NCBI GenBank assembly: GCA_026989375.1
Contig: JALSJJ010000168.1
Coordinates: 1 to 54,896, forward strand
Length of the DNA: 54,896 nt
Source of the DNA: Rhodothermus sp.
Lineage (GTDB): Bacteria > Bacteroidota > Rhodothermia > Rhodothermales > Rhodothermaceae
Direction: 5' to 3'
Each line of letters begins with the position of its first letter. Position 1 is the stretch's first letter. The position numbers and the translations under genes were made by a program. Positions 44,046-52,161 of this stretch are shown piece by piece. Under the pieces are notes generated by a model that had not been told where the DNA came from, searched no databases, and saw only the letters and a program-made list of their open reading frames with translations.

Positions 44046-46296
44046 CTGTCCCAACGGCCGTGTCTTCAGGTACCAACGCACCGGTCGTCAGCTCTACCAC
44101 CAGCCGGTCGGCATGGTAAAGGTCGCGCAGCGCTTCAAGCACGCCTCGGCTATCGACGGCCACAGCACGCATTCCACGATCGGGCATGTAGATGTAGGTG
44201 CCTGCCAGGCCTTCAATGTTGCTGTCGAAAACCACCCCGACTAATTGCAGATGCTGGTCGATCAACGCCGAACCGGAGCTGCCTCCCGCAATGTCGGTGC
44301 TGGCCACCAGATTGAGCGGGGTAGTCCGCTCAAACGCCTTGTCTGGCGTCAACCATCGGGCCGGCAGGGTCCAGCTACTTCGCCCACGAAAGCTGTAAAA
44401 ACGATCATACATGCCGAAGAATGTGGTGAAGGGTGGCGCCTGCGTTCCGTTGTACGAATAGCCTTCAACACGGCCATCGGCAATGCGAAGCGTGCCGGTG
44501 CCATCGGGCGGTACCGTTCGACCGTAAACGGCAAATCGTAGAGCCGCCAGCCGGGCATTCAGAAAGCGCTCGCGGGCTTCAAACTGATCGAGCTGCTGAC
44601 CGAGCGTAAAGTACAGGGGACCCAGCACTTCGATCACCGGAACCGATGCATCGCCACTGTTCAGATATCCTTCGCGCAGCAACCGCGCAAAGGCTACCGA
44701 GTCTTTCAGCGCGGTACGCGCCACCAGATCACGGGCAACGTCAGCAGGTGATCGGTCCCCCAGTAGCCGTTGCACACTCGGATGCTGCGATCCCAGGTAA
44801 TCGTGCAATTCTTCCAGTCGGGCTGTGATGTAGCCTACCTCGACCGAGTCCGGCCAGTCTCGGATTCTAAGCGCCTCCTGACGCAACCTTTCCAGTCGAG
44901 CGCCCACAATTCCGCGCTGACGCATCAGGTCGTGTGCATAGCCAAAAAGGGCACGCAGCAAGATATGTGAGCTCAGGAGGGTGCTTGTACCAAAAAACTG
45001 AAAGGCAGCCGTCTGTGGTGCAGCCGCTGCTTTGCTACGCTGCAGCGCTTCGAGTTGCATAAATACGTTACCAAAGGAATTGCGTAGCGAGTCGTTGGCC
45101 ATCATACGGTCACGCAGCGCCTGCTCGGCCGCCCGCTTACGGGCCAGTAGGTACGGATCCCGCAATCCCTGTAGCTGCCCCTTCGTTGCCTTGATCATGT
45201 TTTTCAGGGCAAAGTACACGCTACGCAGCCCGTAGATGTTGGCCGAATCGGGTTGCTGGCGGATGTAGCGCTCCAGAATCTGTGCCCGGCGCTCCAGCAG
45301 TCTGAGCCGTTGCGGCAGCGTATAGTCGCGTTCGAATTCGAGCTGGCTCACGGTCAGATGACGCTGGGTAGCACCGGGATTGCCCACAGCAAAGACGAGC
45401 TGCCCCCGTCGGGCTCCTTCAGTACTCCAGCGGAAATACCAGGGACTTTTCAGCGGCTGCCCGTCGGCCCCGTAGATGCGCAGGAAGCTGACGTCCAGGC
45501 TATAACGTGGATACGTAAAATTATCGAAATCCCCCCCGAAGTAGCCAACACGCAGCTCAGGCGTCATGACCAGGCGCACGTCATGGTAGCGCCGCCAGAT
45601 ATAGGCGGTATAGCGGGCGCCATGATAGAGCGGTACAATTTCCACGTGCAGTGTTGTGTCGCGGTCCCGAACCTCCGCTTCGAGCTGCTGTTTGAGCCGC
45701 TCCAGGCGGCGGTTGCGCAGGCGCTCGCGCTCCACATCGTCGCGGATTTCCTCCAGGCCACGCACGATCTGCTCCGTGACGTCGCGTGCTTCCAGGAGCT
45801 GCTCAGCATACAGGCCCGGCAAGCGTCGTTCTTCCTGCAGCGAGTCGGCATAGAAACCCTCCTCCAGCAACGCCTCGCCCGGTCGGTCGATCAGGTCCAG
45901 GCTTTCCCAGGTACAATGATGATTTGTTACAACCAGGCCATGCGGCGAAACGAAGGCGCCGGAACAACGCCCGCTTTCAAAAACCAGCCGGAGCACTCCT
46001 CGCTGCGCATGCACCAACCAGGCTGAATCGGGGCGAAAACCATAGGTCGTTTCCCAGTAGTCCAGGGGCGGATTCTCAAAGGTCCAGAGCCGGCCGGTGT
46101 CGAACCGTCCAGCCCGCACGGTGTCAATTGCCGAGCGGAGGGGCAGCGTCGCTGCTTGTCTGACTGCTGTAGTTTCGGCTTCAGTCACAAGCGGCGGCAC
46201 ATCGGCCAGCCGGGCCGTTTCACGCGGTCCGGCACACCGTAGGCTCAGCACCCCCAGCGCCAGGATCCCTCCGGCAATCCAGCGGCAACGTATCAT
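44023..46296 (-). CDS. S46 family dipeptidyl-peptidase (paralogue A)
   Basis: A 757-residue peptidase that cleaves dipeptides from peptide N-termini, active in the periplasm or on the outer membrane. The N-terminus is a hydrophobic leader ending in SLRCAG, not a standard lipobox. The catalytic His is in LVVTNHHC (125-128), and the nucleophile Ser674 is in GGSSGSAL. The residue 18 positions after the Ser, which sets specificity (Gly in DPP7, Arg in DPP11), is Ser692 (VVFDSNIE). Its ATG overlaps the stop of paralogue B by 4 bases, so the two form an operon. Confidence 0.92.
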   Translation of the reverse strand: MIRCRWIAGGILALGVLSLRCAGPRETARLADVPPLVTEAETTAVRQAATLPLRSAIDTVRAGRFDTGRLWTFENPPLDYWETTYGFRPDSAWLVHAQRGVLRLVFESGRCSGAFVSPHGLVVTNHHCTWESLDLIDRPGEALLEEGFYADSLQEERRLPGLYAEQLLEARDVTEQIVRGLEEIRDDVERERLRNRRLERLKQQLEAEVRDRDTTLHVEIVPLYHGARYTAYIWRRYHDVRLVMTPELRVGYFGGDFDNFTYPRYSLDVSFLRIYGADGQPLKSPWYFRWSTEGARRGQLVFAVGNPGATQRHLTVSQLEFERDYTLPQRLRLLERRAQILERYIRQQPDSANIYGLRSVYFALKNMIKATKGQLQGLRDPYLLARKRAAEQALRDRMMANDSLRNSFGNVFMQLEALQRSKAAAAPQTAAFQFFGTSTLLSSHILLRALFGYAHDLMRQRGIVGARLERLRQEALRIRDWPDSVEVGYITARLEELHDYLGSQHPSVQRLLGDRSPADVARDLVARTALKDSVAFARLLREGYLNSGDASVPVIEVLGPLYFTLGQQLDQFEARERFLNARLAALRFAVYGRTVPPDGTGTLRIADGRVEGYSYNGTQAPPFTTFFGMYDRFYSFRGRSSWTLPARWLTPDKAFERTTPLNLVASTDIAGGSSGSALIDQHLQLVGVVFDSNIEGLAGTYIYMPDRGMRAVAVDSRGVLEALRDLYHADRLVVELTTGALVPEDTAVGTAMARDME

Positions 46297-48554
46297 TGTC
46301 CGTCTCCCTGGTTCATCAGCGCATCGGCTTCCTCCTCGGAGCGCACCAGCCGGCCCGTTGTCAACTCCAGTACCAGCCGATCAGCGTCATAGATCTCGTC
46401 TAACGCTTCCAGAATACCCCGCACATCAACGGCCACGGCCCGCATTCCGCGATCGGGCATATAGATGTAGTCGGCCGGCAGACTTTCGATGTTGCCGTCG
46501 AAAATAAGTCCGACCACTTCCAGCTTCGGGTTAATCACTGGCGATCCCGAGTTGCCGCCGATGATATCGGCCGTCGCCACAAAGTTAAGTGGCGTGGCGC
46601 GGTCAAACGTTTCCGGCGGATGCAGCCAGCGCTCGGGCAGATCCCAATCGGTGCCTGGTCCAAAGGCATAGTAACGCTCATAAAGACCATAGAAGGTGGT
46701 GTACGGCGGGGCCAGCGTGCCATTATACATATACCCTTTTACGACGCCATCGGCAATACGCAGCGAAAAAGTAGCATCGGGTGGCACCGACGTACCGTAC
46801 ACCTCGTAGCGGGCACGCCCGAGCTGGCTGGCAATCTCTTGCTGCTGCGCCGAAATACCCGCCCAGGCACTCTGAAAGGCCTGAAAACGTGGCCAGACGG
46901 TCGCCACCAGCTGGACGGCCGGATCCTCCATGGTCAGCGTGCCATCTGCCAGCGCCTGCGCCGTCCGTGATGAATCACTCAGCACAGTATTCTCGATGAT
47001 ATGACGGGCTACTGCCTCCGGCGTGCGCCCCTGCAGGAGCTGGCTGACTAGACGACTGTCTTCGCCCAAATAGCGGATGAAGTCCTCCAGACGCGCCTTC
47101 AGGTAGCGCCACTGCACCGGTCTGGGCTGGTCCGCTATCGCAAGGATCTCATCGCGCAGCTCGGCCAGTTGCGCGCCTGAGGCGCCTGCCTGCTGACGAT
47201 TCAGATAGATATAGGCCAGGATAGCCCGGCGAATCGCCGTGCTGCTGAGGCTACTGTTCGGGTTAAAAGCCAGGAAAGCCTGGAGCTCGGCGGCATATTC
47301 CCGTTGCTGTGAGACCAGTTCGGCCATGCGTTCAAAGAGCGGATCGTACGTGCGAGCCAGCGTCGAGTCGCGGCGTAGCGCCTCGCGGAAACGCTGCTCG
47401 GCATCCCGGCGGCGGGCAAGGATATAGGGATCACGCAACCCCTTGACCCGCCCGGTATAGAGCTTATCGGCATTGCTGAGCGAAAAGATCTCGTTACGGA
47501 TCTTCTCACGTTCCGGCCCCTCAGGCAATTCCCTCAGGTAGTCCTGCAGCGCAGCCATACGCGTCTGAATGAGCCGTAGAATAGCAGGTTCAAGTACATC
47601 GCGCCGGAATTCGAGCTGCGCAACGGTCTGCAGGCGGCTGGTCGAGCCCGGATTACCGATCACAAACACCACGTCGCCTTCTTCGACCCCTTCCCGACTC
47701 CAGCGGAAGTAATGGGGCGTGCGCAGCGGCTCGCCGTTTTCATCATAGATGCGGAAGAACGTCACGTCGAGCGCATAGCGTGGATAGGTGAAGTTGTCCG
47801 GATCACCGCCAAAGTAGCCCAGTTGCAGCTCGGGGGCCATCACCAGCCGCATGTCACGGTAGCGCTTGAAGATGTAGGCCGAGTACTTGGCCCCGTTGTA
47901 GAGCGAAATCACTTCGACGACGTAGCCGGCTTCTTCGCCCCCTTTTTCCTCCAGCAGTCGTTGCTCAATCGTCTCCATAGCCTGCTGGCGGGCCATAGCC
48001 CGTTCGGCGTCCGTCTCAGCCCCCTGCAGCGCGGCGTACACCTCGTCGGTTACATCGCGGATTTCGATGAGTTGGTCGGCATAGTAATCTTCAACGTGGC
48101 GTTCTTCTTCGAGGGAGCGCGCATAGAAACCGTTGTCCAGCAGGTTCTCTCCAGGACGACTGACAGCGACCACAGCCTCCCGACCGCAATGGTGGTTCGT
48201 CATCACCAACCCATTGGGCGAAACAAACGAAGCCGAGCAGCCCGGAATGCGCAAAGCGCCCAACCGCGCTTCTCGGAACCAGGCCGAATCAGGTCGAAAA
48301 CCATAGGCTTCCGCAAAATAATCGATCGGCGGATCCTCGAACGTCCACATCTTACCGTTATCAAAACGGCCAGCCCGTACGGTATCCAGTGCCAGGGTCA
48401 CCTGGGGCGACAGCGGAGCCTCAGGTACCGTAGGTGGAGGCGGCGGTACCGGTACCGGGGACGCCGGCTGCGTTGTCGCAGTAGGCTGACTTGTCGCACA
48501 TCCAACAAGCAGCACCAGGCTGAAGGGTAACAGGAAGCGTACAACTGACTTCAT
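46293..48554 (-). CDS. S46 family dipeptidyl-peptidase (paralogue B, DPP7-like)
   Basis: A 753-residue lipoprotein: signal MKSVVRFLLPFSLVLLVGC with a lipobox (LLVGC, Cys19), then a Pro-rich spacer (PVPVPPPPPTVPEAP). The catalytic His is in LVMTNHHCG, and Ser in GGNSGSPVI. The position 18 residues after the nucleophile is Gly (LIFDGNIE), as in DPP7, which prefers hydrophobic residues at P1. ATG 48554 is chosen; the open frame continues through the tRNA on the other strand and cannot be coding there. It is first in the tandem S46 operon. Confidence 0.94.
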   Translation of the reverse strand: MKSVVRFLLPFSLVLLVGCATSQPTATTQPASPVPVPPPPPTVPEAPLSPQVTLALDTVRAGRFDNGKMWTFEDPPIDYFAEAYGFRPDSAWFREARLGALRIPGCSASFVSPNGLVMTNHHCGREAVVAVSRPGENLLDNGFYARSLEEERHVEDYYADQLIEIRDVTDEVYAALQGAETDAERAMARQQAMETIEQRLLEEKGGEEAGYVVEVISLYNGAKYSAYIFKRYRDMRLVMAPELQLGYFGGDPDNFTYPRYALDVTFFRIYDENGEPLRTPHYFRWSREGVEEGDVVFVIGNPGSTSRLQTVAQLEFRRDVLEPAILRLIQTRMAALQDYLRELPEGPEREKIRNEIFSLSNADKLYTGRVKGLRDPYILARRRDAEQRFREALRRDSTLARTYDPLFERMAELVSQQREYAAELQAFLAFNPNSSLSSTAIRRAILAYIYLNRQQAGASGAQLAELRDEILAIADQPRPVQWRYLKARLEDFIRYLGEDSRLVSQLLQGRTPEAVARHIIENTVLSDSSRTAQALADGTLTMEDPAVQLVATVWPRFQAFQSAWAGISAQQQEIASQLGRARYEVYGTSVPPDATFSLRIADGVVKGYMYNGTLAPPYTTFYGLYERYYAFGPGTDWDLPERWLHPPETFDRATPLNFVATADIIGGNSGSPVINPKLEVVGLIFDGNIESLPADYIYMPDRGMRAVAVDVRGILEALDEIYDADRLVLELTTGRLVRSEEEADALMNQGDGQ

Positions 48555-48646
48555 AGGAGATCGCTGTTGTTTAAAGTCCGTTTCAAAAATAACGACTAAC
48601 CAGGCTCTACCTGCACGGATGGCTGGAACCTCTCTCTTTTCTGGAA

Positions 48647-48654
48647 TATATTTA
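48647..48654 (+). promoter_or_regulatory. Possible -7 element for the tRNA-Leu gene
   Basis: TATATTTA matches the Bacteroidota -7 pattern TAnnTTTG at seven of eight positions and lies 19 bases before the tRNA 5' end. No convincing -33 TTG element was found at the expected distance. Confidence 0.3.
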
Positions 48655-48673
48655 ATTCCCGAATGGAAAATGT

Positions 48674-48757
48674 GCGAAAGTGGCGGAACTGGTAGACGCG
48701 CGAGACTTAGGATCTCGTGGCCGCAAGGCCGTGGGGGTTCGAGTCCCCCCTTTCGCA
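48674..48757 (+). tRNA. tRNA-Leu (anticodon TAG)
   Basis: An 84-base class II tRNA with a long variable arm. The acceptor stem GCGAAAG (48674-48680) pairs with CTTTCGC (48750-48756); the discriminator base is A. The anticodon stem-loop CGAGA-CTTAGGA-TCTCG holds TAG. The variable arm is TGGCCGCAAGGCCG, and the T-arm is GGGGGTTCGAGTCCCCC. CCA is not encoded. The TAG anticodon decodes CUA and CUG. Confidence 0.97.
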
Positions 48758-48764
48758 CAACTGC

Positions 48765-48796
48765 AAAGCCCCTGCCGTCGACGGCAGGGGCTTTTT
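48765..48796. terminator. Bidirectional terminator between tRNA-Leu and the cystathionine gamma-synthase gene
   Basis: A perfect inverted repeat of 30 bases (48765-48794) centred on GTCGAC, with a 15-bp arm. TTTTT follows on the plus strand. It starts 7 bases after the tRNA and ends 5 bases before the convergent minus-strand gene stop, so it can serve both. Confidence 0.9.
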
Positions 48797-48799
48797 CAG

Positions 48800-50086
48800 T
48801 TACACTGCCTCCAGGGCCTGTTCCAGATCCAGGATGAGGTCGGCGGGGTGTTCAATGCCGACAGAGAGACGGATCAGGTTTTCGCGAATGCCGATACGGC
48901 GTTGTTCTTCTGGAGGAACGTCGGAATGAGTCATAGTAGCCGGGTGTTCAGCCAGAGATTCGGTGCTTCCCAGGCTCACGGCCAGTTTGATGAGCTGCAG
49001 GCTATTCAGAAATCGGAACGCTTCCGCTTCACCACCACGAACCTCGAACGAGATCATTGCGCCTGGACTTTTGCACTGACGTTTGAAGATCTCATACTGT
49101 GGATCGTCTTCCTTCAGATGGCCCAGGTAGTAGACGCGCTCCACTTTGGGATGCTCGACCAGAAAGTCGGCCACCCGACGGGCATTGCGGGCCTGCTTTT
49201 CCATGCGAATTTTAAGGGTCTCCAGACTTCGCATCAGGAGCCAGCCGGTCCAGGGGCCTGCCATTGATCCCGTAAAGGTACGCGTGGCCTTGATCGCTTT
49301 GATGATTTCCTTACTCCCCAGGGCGGCCCCGGCAATAACGTCGCTGTGTCCGCCTATGTACTTTGTCGCTGAATAGAGTACCACATGGGCACCGTGCTTG
49401 AGCGGGTGCTGCCAGAGTGGTCCCAGAAACGTATTGTCCACCATGACCAGCACGGGGCGATCCGAACGGCCGTAATCGCGGGCTATGCGCGCACACGCTT
49501 CCAGGTCCACCAGTTGGTTCGTGGGGTTAGCCGGCGTTTCCACATAGAGCACGCGCAGCCGATCGCCGATGCCCTTTGTTTCAATCAGCGCCCGCACTTC
49601 GTCTTCTGACGTACCGGCCATGAACCCTACCGGCTCAACCCCCCATTCGGGCAAGATGTGCTTCATCAGGTAGTCGGTCCCCCCGTAGATCGGCTCACTG
49701 TGCAACACCACGTCGCCCGGTCGAAGAAACGTAAGCAGTGAGACAAAGATCGCCGCCATGCCGCTCTCGAAGACAGCCGCCTCTTCGGCATCATCCCAGA
49801 GCGTAAGACGATCTTCCAGAATCTCCAGGTCCGGGTTGTTCAGACGACTATAAATGAGCCCGAGCTGCTCGGCCCGCTCCGGCTCGCGCAAGCCATAGGC
49901 CAGCTCGAAGAAGCGTTTGCCTTCTTCGGCTGACTGAAAAACAAAGGTAGAAGTCTGGAAGATGGGACACTTGAGCGCTCCTTCCGACCAGTCGGGCCGG
50001 TAGCCATAGCTCATCATCAGGCTTTCTGGATGCAGCCGATGGCCGTTGATCTCAGCTGGCCATTTGGGTTTGGGCTTACGTGCCAT
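48800..50086 (-). CDS. Cystathionine gamma-synthase family PLP enzyme
   Basis: A 428-residue trans-sulfuration enzyme acting in methionine or cysteine synthesis. PLP lysine in YSATKYIGGHSDVI; substrate-binding blocks YSRLNNPDLEILEDRL, ALFESGMAA-like AVFESGMAAIFVS, SEPIYGGTDYLM, YVETPANPTNQLVDLEA, VDNTFLGPLWQHPL, and SLGSTESLAEHPATMTHSDV. The Tyr-Gly-Gly in IYGGTDYLM argues against methionine gamma-lyase, which has Cys there. Cystathionine synthase versus O-acyl-homoserine sulfhydrylase cannot be told apart by eye. No met cluster surrounds it. The N-terminus has a short basic extension (ARKPKPKW). Confidence 0.9.
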   Translation of the reverse strand: MARKPKPKWPAEINGHRLHPESLMMSYGYRPDWSEGALKCPIFQTSTFVFQSAEEGKRFFELAYGLREPERAEQLGLIYSRLNNPDLEILEDRLTLWDDAEEAAVFESGMAAIFVSLLTFLRPGDVVLHSEPIYGGTDYLMKHILPEWGVEPVGFMAGTSEDEVRALIETKGIGDRLRVLYVETPANPTNQLVDLEACARIARDYGRSDRPVLVMVDNTFLGPLWQHPLKHGAHVVLYSATKYIGGHSDVIAGAALGSKEIIKAIKATRTFTGSMAGPWTGWLLMRSLETLKIRMEKQARNARRVADFLVEHPKVERVYYLGHLKEDDPQYEIFKRQCKSPGAMISFEVRGGEAEAFRFLNSLQLIKLAVSLGSTESLAEHPATMTHSDVPPEEQRRIGIRENLIRLSVGIEHPADLILDLEQALEAV

Positions 50087-50118
50087 AACGTGTATGAAGC
50101 TGTTTGCAAGGAACGCTT

Positions 50119-50304
50119 TTAGGGAAGCATATGCCGTAGATCAACCGTAGAATGCACTACTGCGTGCGCCCACAAAGGGCCGGGATAATGGTCCGCTTCA
50201 ATTCCGTGAGGCAAATGTTCTGAAAGAATCCCTGCAGCGGGAACGTCTTTAAGTTCGGAAACGCTTTCAGCAAATGCAAAACGTCCAGCAGGTTTTGCAC
50301 GCAT
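50119..50304 (-). CDS. Possible small gene of unknown function downstream of porD
   Basis: A 61-codon frame beginning 13 bases after the porD stop on the same strand and ending 32 bases before the cystathionine-synthase start. The product (begins MRAKPAGRFAFAESVS, ends ADHYPGPLWAHAVVHSTVDL plus RHMLP) has no recognised domain or membrane segment. Third codon positions are richer in A and T than in the neighbouring genes, so it may be a recent or decayed sequence. It could be a chance frame. Confidence 0.3.
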   Translation of the reverse strand: MRAKPAGRFAFAESVSELKDVPAAGILSEHLPHGIEADHYPGPLWAHAVVHSTVDLRHMLP

Positions 50305-50317
50305 CTTTACGAAGGCG

Positions 50318-51229
50318 TCACTGCACCATTCGATTATATGCTGACAGATGCGAAGGATCCAGCTCGCTCAGCAGCGCAAAGGCCTCCTGCGCAAGCCGTG
50401 ATCCTTCAAAAATGGCGGTCAGTTCCTGATATTTGGCCATGAAGAACAGGTCCATCACATAGGGACGCGCCACTTCCTGATGAAGCGCCTCCAGAGCGCG
50501 CAGCACGTCGAGCACAACAGCGCGTGCGGCTTCAGGATCCTGTACGAAGTGGTCCAGGCCTTCGAAGTGATATCGGAAATAGGCCTGTCGAATGGCCCGA
50601 TAGCGGGGGTCAAGCAATTGTGTAATCAGCGCGACACGGCTCCGATCGTCTCCGATCTGATTCCAGCCACTGGCACCGGCTGCCTGTGCCAGCTCGGCAA
50701 TACGTCGCGCTTGCTCGAAAAACGGGGTACCTCCCAGCTCACTGAACGTGTCGTAGTCGTACCCCAGCATGATGAAGGCATAAAAGTCCAGCACGGACGT
50801 CAGCGGATGAAACTGTTCTGGGTTGAAGATCAGCGGGGTGCCCTGTGGATACTCGAACTCCCAGTTTGGATCGCTGAGCTGGAGCACTGTCGTGTACTGC
50901 GTAGTGCCATAGATGGGACGGCGCGTAGCCAGCACGAGTCGGGCGCGAAAGCGCGTCAGCGTAACAGCGCTCTCGAAAAAGATCTGTACGGTACAATCGA
51001 TACGCTCAATCTCCTCAAAGGAGTCGTTTGTCCAGCGCCGTTCGTTCAGGTAGCGCCGGATCTGGTCCTCCAGCTCGCGCAGGTATTCGTACTGGGAGCC
51101 CTGGAGCTGCTGATAGTTGACCGAAACGTTACAGTTCAATTCCTGAGCCTGAAGCGGCACCGTAGCAATCAGTGCCAGCCCCAGTCCCAGCAACCATGCA
51201 CGTGCGCTGTATTGCCTGACTGAAGCCAT
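50318..51229 (-). CDS. porD: Type IX secretion protein PorD (DUF4835)
   Basis: About 303 residues. The signal peptide is ARAWLLGLGLALIATVPLQAQ. The DUF4835 family blocks are ELNCNVSVNYQQLQGSQYEY, RYLNERRWTNDSFEEIERIDC, ILQLSD-like LQLSDPNWEFEY, FHPLTSVLDFYAFIMLGYDYDTFSELGG and YRAIRQAYFRYHFEGLD. The family was named PorD in gingipain-secretion work; it is an accessory of the T9SS. ATG 51229 has a GGAG site; the frame to 51250 overlaps the divergent region. It is divergent from the PorV/Q-like gene with 101 bases between. Confidence 0.88.
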   Translation of the reverse strand: MASVRQYSARAWLLGLGLALIATVPLQAQELNCNVSVNYQQLQGSQYEYLRELEDQIRRYLNERRWTNDSFEEIERIDCTVQIFFESAVTLTRFRARLVLATRRPIYGTTQYTTVLQLSDPNWEFEYPQGTPLIFNPEQFHPLTSVLDFYAFIMLGYDYDTFSELGGTPFFEQARRIAELAQAAGASGWNQIGDDRSRVALITQLLDPRYRAIRQAYFRYHFEGLDHFVQDPEAARAVVLDVLRALEALHQEVARPYVMDLFFMAKYQELTAIFEGSRLAQEAFALLSELDPSHLSAYNRMVQ

Positions 51230-51330
51230 ACCGCTCCATGGTACGGCCACACGTAGCGCCGGTTTCCCATGTCGGTTGCGCCAGTTCGCCCCTGTTTTTC
51301 AGCAGCCGATCCGCATCTTGTAGAGATGTC

Positions 51331-52155
51331 ATGTCCGCAGGAAGACATATCGGCCTGCTGAGCATGCTGCTCACGGCCGGGCTGATCGGGGTCGCCCAGA
51401 GCCAGTCGTTAGAGGGAGGTGCGCGGGCCGTCGCGCTGGCCGGTGCCACCACAGCCCTGACCGCTGACGTCTGGGCACACGTGAACCCGGCTGCCTGGGC
51501 CGGTTGGCGGCAGGCGGCGTTATCGCTCATGGTCAGTCAGGCTTATGGCCTCGAAGCGCTGCGCCTTCGGGCAGCCACTTACGTCCAACCTGTTGCGCGG
51601 ATGGTGGTGGCGTCAGGGATCCGCACGTTCGGCTTCGACGCCTACCGGGAAACGCACCTGTGGCTCGGCCTGGCCCGCACCCTGCACCCGGCCACCCGCC
51701 GTCCACTCCACCTGGGCCTGAGCCTGCGCTACCAACATGTCAGCATCGAACGCTACGGTGCAGCCGGCGCACTTGGCCTCTGGGCCGGGCTACAGGCCGG
51801 TGTCTTTCCATGGCTGACAATAGGGATGGCGGCTACTAACCTGAATGCACCCCGACTGGCCGGCCGCGAATCGCTCCCCCGTACGCTACAGTTGGGCCTT
51901 GCCTATCATCCAGCGGCGCCGTTCCGGTTACTGGTGGACGTGTACAAAGACCTGCGCTTTCCTCCCGACTTCCGGGCAGGGCTTGAAATAAAGGCACTGT
52001 CTGCGTTGACGCTTCGCGCTGGTACGGGCACCTTGCCCGAACGTTTTACAGCAGGCTTCGGGCTGGCGATCGGTCCCCTGCAAACGGACGTCGCCGTCGA
52101 ATACCATGCGGTACTGGGCTGGTCTCCCGCGCTTTCGCTGACGATCGTCCGATAA
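51331..52155 (+). CDS. PorV/PorQ-like outer-membrane protein
   Basis: About 274 residues. The signal peptide is LLSMLLTAGLIGVAQSQ, followed by GGARAVALAGATTALTADVWAHVNPAAWA. The Gly-Ala-rich N-terminal pattern and repeated amphipathic strands are typical of the PorV/PorQ/UPF0164 barrel families. PorV carries T9SS cargo to the attachment complex, and PorQ is a paralogue. Which one applies cannot be told here. ATG 51331 is chosen. It overlaps no gene and is 6 bases before the HHH protein, so they form an operon. Confidence 0.72.
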   Translation: MSAGRHIGLLSMLLTAGLIGVAQSQSLEGGARAVALAGATTALTADVWAHVNPAAWAGWRQAALSLMVSQAYGLEALRLRAATYVQPVARMVVASGIRTFGFDAYRETHLWLGLARTLHPATRRPLHLGLSLRYQHVSIERYGAAGALGLWAGLQAGVFPWLTIGMAATNLNAPRLAGRESLPRTLQLGLAYHPAAPFRLLVDVYKDLRFPPDFRAGLEIKALSALTLRAGTGTLPERFTAGFGLAIGPLQTDVAVEYHAVLGWSPALSLTIVR

Positions 52156-52161
52156 GGTGCC

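Noticed and set aside
48555-48758. N-terminal extension of S46 paralogue B to 48758
   Set aside because: It would run antisense through the whole tRNA-Leu, and the lipoprotein signal peptide clearly begins at 48554.
48800-50086. Methionine gamma-lyase as the identity of this PLP enzyme
   Set aside because: The position of the lyase active-site Cys reads Gly (IYGGTDYLM), which fits cystathionine synthase or sulfhydrylase better.
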